Positions 24,142 to 29,948 of a stretch of 39,044 bases of DNA are shown piece by piece. Both the position numbers and the translations under genes were made by a program. Origin of the DNA: Planctomycetota bacterium (GTDB lineage Bacteria > Planctomycetota > Planctomycetia > Gemmatales > Gemmataceae); contig JACOUH010000199.1 of assembly GCA_016177925.1 (NCBI GenBank), positions 1 through 39,044 of the forward strand, given 5' to 3'. Within the stretch, counting starts at the first letter, position 1. Every line of letters starts with the position of its first letter. Under the pieces are notes generated by a model. It saw only the letters and a list, made by a program, of their open reading frames with translations, was not told the origin of the DNA and made no database searches.

Positions 24142-27048
24142 TCACTGCGGCTTGACGCGGACGTCGCCGAGGTCGAGCGTCTTACCGGCCGCGACCTCCT
24201 TCAGGCCGATCCTTGGCTCGCCGACCAGGTAACTCCCGCCGTGGCGAAGGGTCAAGCTGAACTTCATCCCCGGGACGAGTCCCTCCAGGCGGAAGCGGCC
24301 CTCCTTGTCGGTGCGGACCACCTCGCGGCCCTGGGCGAGCTGGCGCTCCAGCTCCCGCGCCGTCGCGTCGGCGTAGTTGGCGCCGACGGTCGCCCCCGCG
24401 AGCGGCTGGCCGTCGGTGTCGAGCAGGCGGCCGGCGACGACTCCGGCGGGCCCGAGGCGTACTGCCGGCGGCTCCTTCTCGTCACCCTTGACGGCGAGCG
24501 TCCCCGCCAACTTGCGACCCGTGTGGTAGAAGACGAGCCGGCGTGGCTTGCCCGCCGGGTCGAGGGCATAGACGGTGCAGGACGCTTCCTTCAGCGGGAA
24601 GGTGATCGGCCAGGAGACGGTCATGCCCGCGACGGTGGTGCCGGACAGCGGCTTGCCGTCCGAATCCTTGACGTGTACGGTGAGCGTCGTGCCCCGCTCG
24701 AGGAACAGGTCGCACTTCACGATCCCGGCGCCCTCGGCGAGATCGAGTCGCTTGACGGCGCTCTCGTTGCTGAGGAACTCGAGGCTCCCGCCCGCGGCGG
24801 TGAAATACTGACTGCCGTCGCCATCGTCGGTCAGCGTGACGTGCTTGCGGTCCTCGGCGCTGAACGCTGCCCGCCGGAACGGCTTGACCGGCAGACCGCC
24901 GATCTCCATGCCCGTTCCATCAGCTCGATGCCCTGCCTGGGCCATCAGCACGCCCGTGCCTGGAATGGCCGGGAGGTGGAAGCGGCCCTCGCCGTCGGTC
25001 AACGTCATCAGCCGCTCGTAGCGGTACGAGTCGTAGCCCGCCTTCTTGCCGAAATACTTGTTGTCCGGCAGCGGGACGAAGCGCACCCCGCCGCGCACGC
25101 CCTTGCCGGTGGCCCGGTCGATCAGCCGGCCGCTCAGGATGATGCCCCGGGCCAGTTCGATGTCGGCGGTCAGGGGTTCGAGTCCCTCGCCGGCCTGCAC
25201 GCGCATCGAGCGGCCGATCAGCGCCGACTTGCGGGTCGGGCTGGCGTGCAGGCCGTACTCCTTGCGCTTGGGCAGGCCGACCAGCGTGTAGCGGCCCCCG
25301 GCGTCGGTGACGGCGTGAACGCCGCGGCCGTACCCAGTCAGGGCGAAGACCGTCACACCGGCGACCGGCTTGCCCGTCCCCGCCTCGCGGACGGTGCCGC
25401 CGAGCAGCTGCGCCGGCCCCGCGACGTAGTCGAAGGACAGGCCATACATCAGGGGGGTCTGGTCGAGGATGAGGAGTTCAGGCGGCACACGCTTCAGCGC
25501 CGCGTCGTTGTAGGGCCTCGGGTCGAAGCCTTGGCGGCCGACGACGTAGAGGGTGCCGTGGGCGATGCCAGCGCCCTTCACCTCGAGCAGGGCGATCCGC
25601 TCGGCGCCGACCCCGCTGAGCTGGAAACGCCCTTCCTTGTCGGTCGTGGTCCGGACGACGGACTCCAGCGGCAGGTAGAGCCGCTTGCCGGTGCGCTGGA
25701 AGGCGAGCTGCCACTCCTGCTTCCACGCGGTCAGGAACGCATCGAGGCTCCCCTCCGTCGTGGCCAGCACGCCGTTCAGGCTGACGCTCGCCCCGACGAC
25801 CGGCTTGCCCTCAGTGCTCAGCACCCGGCCGCGGATGACCTCGTCCTTGACAAGGCGCAGCGTCACTTCCTCCGGTTGTTTGCCGGCCGTCAGGTCGACC
25901 CAGTCGAGGCCGTAACCGTCCGCGACGGCGAGCAGGGGCATCGGCATCCCCGCGTGGACTCGGCTGTGTCGCAACTCGACGCGGAAGCGGCCCTCCGTGT
26001 CGGTCGTCCCGTACTGAGTGACTCGGACGTCTTCCGGAGTCTGCGGCTCGTCCTTGAGGAGTTGCGGCCAATAGAGGCGGACCTTGGCGACCGGCTTGCC
26101 GTCGGGCCCCAGGACGCGACCGCGGACGGTGATCCTGGGCGTCTTGTCGTCCCGCGCAGGCGGCGCCTTGTCGGCCGGGCGAGTGCCGGGGGGCGGGCTG
26201 TCGGTCTCGCGGGCAGGCAATCCCGTGTTCGAGAGGATTCCCGTACCGGCGGCGAGCAGCCCCAGCACAAGCAGCAGAGGTAACGTCTTCGATCTGGTGG
26301 GGAACATGGTTCCGATCACTCCTTCCACAAGGACGGCCACGCGCATCGGGACTCCTGCGATCGCCTTCTCGGCCGCCGCACGGGCCAGCGAAGGCGGGGG
26401 CGTCGCGCCGCGGCAAACGTCGGTAGCGACCAGCGCTGCGCCGAGTGAGACGCCACGACCGAGCAGCCGGCGGCGCAACTCCTTGCGCGCCCGGGCCAGC
26501 CGTCCCGACACCGTGCCGGTCTTCCAGCCGAGCAGAGAGGCGGCCTCGGCGACGCCCCGGCCGTCGAGGACACACAGGACGAACGGCGCCCGCAACTTCT
26601 CGGGCAGCCGGTTGACTTCCTCGTCGAGGACGGTCTGCAGTTCGCGCAGGCTCGTCTCCGCGGGTGCTTTTTCGAGAGTTGGAAGAGTCGCCTTCTCTTC
26701 GCGAGCCCGTCGGCGGGCTGCGTCCCGTTTGACCTTGAGGGCGATGCGGTGGGCGACGCCGTGCAGCCAGCTGCCGACCGCCGTCGCCCGCCGGATCGAG
26801 TCGGCCTTTTTGGCCAGGACGAGGAAAGTGGCCTGGAAGGCGTCCTCGGCATCGTGGTGGTGCAGGGCATGGCGACAGACGCCCCACACCAGCCGGCCGT
26901 GACGCTGCACCAGGGCGGCGAACGCCGACGGGTCGCGCTGGACCGTGAAGCGGCGCAGGAGTTGTTCATCGCTCGGGTCCGCGCCGGGCGGCCCGGCGAT
27001 GAGCCGTTGAAGATGGTGCAGGACGGTCCCGAGCGGTGCAGTGGCCAT
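24142..27048 (-). CDS. ECF sigma factor fused to membrane helix and carboxypeptidase-regulatory-like repeats
   Basis: 968 residues. Residues about 28-118 are sigma region 2 (DPSAFAALVQRHGRLVWGVC, HHDAEDAFQATFLVLAKKAD), and 142-198 are region 4 (LPEKLRAPFVLCVLDGRGVA, GTVSGRLARARKELRRRL). A conserved helical stretch follows, then one membrane helix (TLPLLLVLGLLAAGTGIL, about 254-273) and about 690 exported residues with at least six carboxypeptidase-regulatory-like beta domains, recognised by repeated VRGRVLGPDGKPVA, IRGRVLSTEGKPVVGASV and AGRLLDTDGQPLAGATV motifs. This is the planctomycete-type ECF fused to its own membrane sensor, so the external part probably controls release or activity of the sigma part. 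ATG at 27048 has a GAGAGGG site; an earlier ATG at 27084 is less likely. No separate anti-sigma gene lies next to it. Confidence 0.9.
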   Translation of the reverse strand: MATAPLGTVLHHLQRLIAGPPGADPSDEQLLRRFTVQRDPSAFAALVQRHGRLVWGVCRHALHHHDAEDAFQATFLVLAKKADSIRRATAVGSWLHGVAHRIALKVKRDAARRRAREEKATLPTLEKAPAETSLRELQTVLDEEVNRLPEKLRAPFVLCVLDGRGVAEAASLLGWKTGTVSGRLARARKELRRRLLGRGVSLGAALVATDVCRGATPPPSLARAAAEKAIAGVPMRVAVLVEGVIGTMFPTRSKTLPLLLVLGLLAAGTGILSNTGLPARETDSPPPGTRPADKAPPARDDKTPRITVRGRVLGPDGKPVAKVRLYWPQLLKDEPQTPEDVRVTQYGTTDTEGRFRVELRHSRVHAGMPMPLLAVADGYGLDWVDLTAGKQPEEVTLRLVKDEVIRGRVLSTEGKPVVGASVSLNGVLATTEGSLDAFLTAWKQEWQLAFQRTGKRLYLPLESVVRTTTDKEGRFQLSGVGAERIALLEVKGAGIAHGTLYVVGRQGFDPRPYNDAALKRVPPELLILDQTPLMYGLSFDYVAGPAQLLGGTVREAGTGKPVAGVTVFALTGYGRGVHAVTDAGGRYTLVGLPKRKEYGLHASPTRKSALIGRSMRVQAGEGLEPLTADIELARGIILSGRLIDRATGKGVRGGVRFVPLPDNKYFGKKAGYDSYRYERLMTLTDGEGRFHLPAIPGTGVLMAQAGHRADGTGMEIGGLPVKPFRRAAFSAEDRKHVTLTDDGDGSQYFTAAGGSLEFLSNESAVKRLDLAEGAGIVKCDLFLERGTTLTVHVKDSDGKPLSGTTVAGMTVSWPITFPLKEASCTVYALDPAGKPRRLVFYHTGRKLAGTLAVKGDEKEPPAVRLGPAGVVAGRLLDTDGQPLAGATVGANYADATARELERQLAQGREVVRTDKEGRFRLEGLVPGMKFSLTLRHGGSYLVGEPRIGLKEVAAGKTLDLGDVRVKPQ

Positions 27049-27244
27049 GCGGTCGACCCTCTCCGGCAGAGACTCTCTTTCCATTTAGTTCCCGGCGAGC
27101 GTCGAACGCTACGACTTTCTGGACGCCGATCGCGGCGCGGAAAGAGGACTCTGAACCGAGGGAGGACAACGAGGGCATGTGCGAGCCGCCGCGCTTGCCT
27201 CGGCGGGACCGCGGCAGATGGTTTCGTAAAGTGTTCGAGGTGAG

Positions 27245-27318
27245 CACGCCCGGAGGGATTCGAACCCCCAACCCGCGGCTCCGAAGGCCGCTGCTCTATC
27301 CAGTTGAGCTACGGGCGC
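27245..27318 (-). tRNA. trnR: tRNA-Arg, anticodon TCG
   Basis: 74 bases that fold fully: acceptor GCGCCCG with CGGGCGT, D stem GCTC/GAGC, anticodon stem GCGGC/GCCGC around loop CTTCGGA (anticodon TCG, reads CGA and possibly other CGN), five-base variable loop and T arm with TTCGAAT. CCA is not encoded. The 5' end overlaps the last codons of the HNH gene, whose stop codon is tRNA positions 8-10. Confidence 0.93.
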
Positions 27319-27761
27319 ATGATCCGTCCAAAGACCTTGTAAAACCCGCGTTGTCGCGCCGTCCTCCGCTGATGGCAGTTCGCGCATCGGACTTCGCACT
27401 TCGCGATTTCTTGCTCGATGCTTTTCCAGGTGTAAGTCCCAATCATGGCCGAAATCGGTTGTACCTTCCGTCCGCGGACGTGGTCAAACTGAAGACAGAC
27501 CACATCGCTTTCGCCACACTCGATACAGGGATGGATGGCGAGGTAAGCTAGCACCTTCTCCTGATTGCGTTGCTTCACCTCCTTGTTGCGTGTCCTTGCT
27601 TTGTGGACATAGTAGGTCGAGTTTCGCTGGTAGTGCGCTCTCAGTTGGAGCCGAGTACAGACTCGGCAGTACCGTTGCCTCAATCCCTTGGCTTTTACCC
27701 GGTAGTTAAATTCGCTGATGGCCTTCTCTTGACCACAACGCGTACAGGTTCTCATTTCCAT
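27309..27761 (-). CDS. HNH endonuclease-like protein wedged between a tRNA fragment and tRNA-Arg
   Basis: 150 residues, typical for free-standing HNH proteins. Zinc-knuckle pairs CTRC (6-9) and CRVC are followed by a long basic helix, then CIECGE and VVCLQFDHVRGRK, and KCEVRCANCHQRRT. These are the H of the first HNH strand (FDH) and the CxxCH of the last, so metal-dependent DNA cleavage is likely. Phage and mobile-element HNH proteins of this form act as homing enzymes. A GGAG ribosome site lies seven bases before the ATG. Upstream (27822-27779) is a 5' half of tRNA-Arg; downstream the reading frame ends ATG CGC CCG TAG, whose last nine bases after AT are the start of the intact tRNA-Arg. 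The unit is thus flanked by 27-base direct repeats of tRNA sequence. Confidence 0.82.
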   Translation of the reverse strand: MEMRTCTRCGQEKAISEFNYRVKAKGLRQRYCRVCTRLQLRAHYQRNSTYYVHKARTRNKEVKQRNQEKVLAYLAIHPCIECGESDVVCLQFDHVRGRKVQPISAMIGTYTWKSIEQEIAKCEVRCANCHQRRTARQRGFYKVFGRIMRP

Positions 27762-27778
27762 TTGCCAACTCCATCTGG

Positions 27779-27822
27779 CTTCGTCCGAAGCGCAGTGCTC
27801 TATCCAGTTGAGCTACGGGCGC
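27779..27822 (-). pseudogene. 5' fragment of a second tRNA-Arg
   Basis: The first 27 bases (27822-27796) are identical to the intact tRNA-Arg 504 bases away: acceptor 5' strand, D arm and base 26. The anticodon loop CTTCGGA follows with a stem containing one mismatch (CTGCG/CGAAG). There is no T arm or 3' acceptor strand; the sequence instead runs into the HNH ribosome site. It is a truncated or replaced copy and cannot be a working tRNA. Confidence 0.8.
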
Positions 27823-27893
27823 GACTTCTTCTTCATACCGACCACCGCAGCGGAGAGCAAGGGACGCCTTCCCATCGGCCAGAAGCATTCCGC

Positions 27894-28061
27894 TCATGTC
27901 CGGGCGAGCAGCGCTTCCAGCAGCGGGCGGTAGATCGACTCGCCGCGCAGAGCGGTGCGCCAGCGGCGGGGGATCGCCGCGATACTGTCGCGCAAGCCGG
28001 CGATCCCGCCGGTCACGCAAGCGGTCGCATTCGTCTCGATGCGCTCCTTCCGCGTCCGCAT
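27894..28061 (-). pseudogene. C-terminal fragment resembling ADP-ribosylglycohydrolase
   Basis: A 55-codon open frame encodes ETNATACVTGGIAGLRDSIA followed by IPRRWRTAL and a C-terminal helix. This matches the end of ADP-ribosylglycohydrolase (DraG-like) proteins, where a D/E-T-N-A metal motif is followed by a GGIAG helix and an IPxRW turn. The 240 or more residues that should precede it are missing; the upstream DNA is a WD40-like fragment on the other strand. I read it as the remnant of a deleted gene. Confidence 0.55.
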
Positions 28062-28100
28062 GGCTGGACTCCTCGACGGCAGATGGTTTCAAAAGAGTGT

Positions 28101-28260
28101 ATGGAGGTGTATCCTGAACTTGCTGGGATCTCCCCCGACGGCAAGCTCGTAGGAACCGTACAGACCCAAGAGGGAGGCGTCCCCATCTGGGACGCGCTAA
28201 CAGGCAAGAAGGTTCATGTCCTCCGGCTAGGGGGGACGGTTTGTCCTGAGCACCAACTGA
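28101..28260 (+). pseudogene. Fragment of a WD40 repeat gene
   Basis: About 50 codons encode ISPDGKLVGTVQTQEGG, then VPIWDALTGKKVHVLRLGG: one WD40 blade in the style of the planctomycete WD40 gene at 35416 (FSPDGKLLASG ... LWDGSTGREV). The frame has no start with a good ribosome site and runs into the ATG of the next gene. With the ADP-ribosylglycohydrolase fragment it fills the 439-base stretch 27823-28261, so that gap is a graveyard of gene pieces. Confidence 0.55.
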
Positions 28261-28261
28261 T

Positions 28262-29239
28262 ATGCCGTACCCGCTCTTTGATCGCTCGCGCTTACAGATC
28301 CAGCCGCTTTCCCGGCGGCAGCACGACCTCGACCTGTCGGCAATCCTGCCGCTGGGCGAGGTGCCCCCGTTCGAGCATCCGTCACTGCCGATCCTGGGCC
28401 GGCGTCTGGTCGAGGCGAAGCAGCGCGGAGCGGCTCGCATACTCCTGATGGGGGCACATGTCCTGCGAGCCGGCGTGCAGCGCTTCCTCATCGATCTGAT
28501 GGAGCGCGGCCTGATCACACACGTTGCCATGAACGGCGCCGGCCCTGTTCACGACTGGGAATTCGCTCTCATCGGTGCCACCACCGAGAGCGTCGCCCGC
28601 TACATCCAGACCGGCGAGTTCGGGCTCTGGCAGGAGACGGGCCGGCTCAACGACGTGATCCGCGCCGCGCCACTCGACGTCGGCCTCGGCGAGGCGGTCG
28701 GCCGGGCCATCCTTGACGGCGACTTCCCGCACAAGGACGTCAGCGTCCTGGCGGCAGGCGTCCGCCTCGGCCTGCCGGTGACGGTCCACGTCGGCATCGG
28801 CTACGACATCCTGCACGAACATCCCAACTGTGACGGCGCCGGCCTGGGCCGCACCAGCTACACCGACTTCCTTGTCTTCGCTGAGACGGTGACTCGGCTG
28901 GAGGGGGGCGTGTTGCTCAACTTCGGCTCGGCGGTGATGGGGCCGGAGGTCTACCTCAAGGCGTTGGCGATGGCCCGAAACGTCGCCCGCCAGGAGGGTC
29001 GAGAAATCCGCCACTTCACCACGGCCGTCTTCGATCTCGTCCCGCTCGACGACGACTATCGGCGGCAGGCGCCGAAGACCGACCCGCGTTACTACTATCG
29101 ACCATGGAAGACAATCCTGGTCCGCACCGTCGCCGATGGCGGCGAGAGCTTTTACGTCCAGGGCGACCATCGCCTCACCCTCCCTCATCTTCACCGCGCC
29201 TCCCTCTTCCTCGTAGGGCAGGCGGCTCGCCTGCCCTGA
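28262..29239 (+). CDS. Deoxyhypusine-synthase-like protein
   Basis: 325 residues. The fold of deoxyhypusine synthase is suggested by the NAD-type segment (ILLMGAHVLRAGVQRFLIDLMERGLITHVAMNGAGPVHDWEFAL shows the shape, quoted here only in part as LRAGVQRFLIDLMERG), then VHVGIGYDILHEHP and LNFGSAVMGPEVYLKAL. True deoxyhypusine synthases make hypusine on eIF5A, which bacteria lack; bacterial relatives act on polyamines or unknown substrates. I cannot see the canonical active-site lysine block (EAVSWGK), so the reaction is uncertain. The ATG at 28262 lacks a clear ribosome site. The last nine residues (LVGQAARLP) and the stop codon are supplied by palindrome Q, so the original C-terminus has been replaced or extended. 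It stands alone between the tRNA-Arg locus and the tRNA array. Confidence 0.75.
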   Translation: MPYPLFDRSRLQIQPLSRRQHDLDLSAILPLGEVPPFEHPSLPILGRRLVEAKQRGAARILLMGAHVLRAGVQRFLIDLMERGLITHVAMNGAGPVHDWEFALIGATTESVARYIQTGEFGLWQETGRLNDVIRAAPLDVGLGEAVGRAILDGDFPHKDVSVLAAGVRLGLPVTVHVGIGYDILHEHPNCDGAGLGRTSYTDFLVFAETVTRLEGGVLLNFGSAVMGPEVYLKALAMARNVARQEGREIRHFTTAVFDLVPLDDDYRRQAPKTDPRYYYRPWKTILVRTVADGGESFYVQGDHRLTLPHLHRASLFLVGQAARLP

Positions 29240-29277
29240 CGTCGTGGCAGGCGAGCCGCCTGCCCTACGAGGAAGAG
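29204..29277. repeat. Palindrome Q, 32-bp perfect arms, supplies a gene's end
   Basis: Arms 29204-29235 and 29246-29277 are perfect, with a ten-base loop. The word GTAGGGCAGGCGGCTCGCCT is itself a palindrome and is a variant of those at 9684 and 20947. The left arm is translated as the tail of the preceding gene (VGQAARLP), and the TGA stop (29237-29239) lies in the loop. Confidence 0.95.
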
Positions 29278-29364
29278 CGCCGTCGTTTTTCGATTTTCAG
29301 CGAACCAATCGCGGGTGGCGGCGTCTAGTCAGTGTGAAGCGGAGAAGCGAGCGGCGTGGCGTCA

Positions 29365-29391
29365 GCCCGCCGGTACGATTTACCGGCGGGC
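29365..29391. repeat. Short perfect hairpin R before the tRNA array
   Basis: GCCCGCCGGTA (29365-29375) and its complement (29381-29391) close a five-base loop. The flanking GCGGCGTGGCGTCA suggests a further word type of the palindrome family, single here. Confidence 0.7.
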
Positions 29392-29424
29392 CTCTCCCGG
29401 TGCTCACTCCCGCGATGGACCGAT

Positions 29425-29499
29425 GGTGTCTGTGGTGTAGCGGCAAGCATACGACTCTGTGACAGTCGAGGTGGACGGGTTCGATTCCCCCCAGACACC
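29425..29499 (+). tRNA. trnH: tRNA-His (GTG), T stem imperfect
   Basis: Acceptor GTGTCTG pairs with CAGACAC; an extra G at -1 (29425) pairs with C73 (29499), the hallmark of tRNA-His. Anticodon stem CGACT/AGTCG is perfect around CTGTGAC (anticodon GTG). The T stem (ACGGG/CCCCC) has only three pairs, and the D stem has wobble pairs, so stability or function is doubtful. No CCA is encoded. Confidence 0.75.
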
Positions 29500-29508
29500 C
29501 TCTCGCAT

Positions 29509-29583
29509 GCCGACGTGGCTCGATCGCAGAAAGGCGCCGATCTCGTAAGTCGGAGAATGCTGGTGCGAACCCAGTCGTCGGCT
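29509..29583 (+). tRNA. tRNA-Thr (CGT), divergent D and T arms
   Basis: Acceptor GCCGACG/CGTCGGC and anticodon stem CCGAT/GTCGG pair; loop CTCGTAA gives anticodon CGT. The D stem GCTC/AGGC has one mismatch and the D loop lacks the usual GG. The T loop is TGCGAAC in place of TTCGAAC, losing the pseudouridine position. It starts nine bases after tRNA-His. It may be a divergent mobile-element type tRNA or decaying. Confidence 0.65.
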
Positions 29584-29589
29584 CTTGAC

Positions 29590-29702
29590 GTCCTGGTGGT
29601 GTAGGGCTCGTGGCCGGGGCTGAGTCCGCGAAGCCCCGGACGGTCCGGGGCTTCGCGGACTCAGCCCCGGCCACCAGGCCGGTTCGACTCCGGGCCAGGA
29701 TA
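29590..29702 (+). pseudogene. tRNA interrupted by a 65-bp palindrome
   Basis: The 5' part GTCCTGGTGGTGTAGGGCTC and 3' part from 29675 form an acceptor (GTCCTGG/CCAGGAT) and a T arm with TTCGACT. Between them, where an anticodon arm of about 25 bases should be, lies palindrome S. The anticodon is lost, so amino acid identity is unknown. Spacing to neighbours is six and four bases, fitting an array. Confidence 0.65.
29610..29674. repeat. Palindrome S, 31-bp perfect arms with three-base loop
   Basis: Arms 29610-29640 and 29644-29674 are perfect; the loop is CGG. The word GTGGCCGGGGCTGAGTC is the same as in palindrome U at 38661. It sits inside a tRNA-like gene. Confidence 0.96.
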
Positions 29703-29706
29703 CTTC

Positions 29707-29777
29707 GTCCTCGGGGTGTGATGGAGGCACGCGACTTTGCGGAGGTCGCAGACCAGGTTCGATTCCTGGCGAGGACG
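29707..29777 (+). tRNA. tRNA-like gene, anticodon reads GCG (Arg type)
   Basis: 71 bases with good structure: acceptor GTCCTCG/CGAGGAC, D stem GTGT/GCAC, anticodon stem CGACT/GGTCG around TTGCGGA, four-base variable loop, and a perfect T stem CCAGG/CCTGG with loop TTCGATT. The anticodon GCG would read CGC/CGU (Arg), which bacteria normally read with ACG; this is unusual. No CCA is encoded. Last member of the array. Confidence 0.7.
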
Positions 29778-29821
29778 CTCGACGATCAATCCCTTCTCCC
29801 ACGGACTCCCTTGTTTTTCCA

Positions 29822-29841
29822 GACGGTGGCCGGCCACCGTC
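29822..29841. repeat. Perfect 20-bp dyad without loop
   Basis: GACGGTGGCCGGCCACCGTC reads the same on both strands. It lies between the tRNA array and the TPR gene. With no loop it suits a dimeric protein site better than a terminator, but it may be chance in GC-rich DNA. Confidence 0.5.
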
Positions 29842-29948
29842 ATCCCCGTGCCCGTCGCCAAAACGGGCGAACGGTTGCGGGCCGGCACCTTCAAGGGTAT
29901 ATCGGAACGTAGGGTTCCCGTCTGCCGATCATCCTTGGAGGTCTTCCC

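Noticed and set aside
24112..26283. Open frame of 723 codons on the plus strand
   Set aside because: Antisense of the ECF fusion gene, whose domains are clear; the frame has no recognisable motif.
27245..27822. Group I intron in tRNA-Arg carrying an HNH gene
   Set aside because: An intron would leave a 5' half and a 3' half only. Here the downstream copy is a complete tRNA, and nearly all of the intervening DNA is the HNH frame, leaving no room for an intron core.
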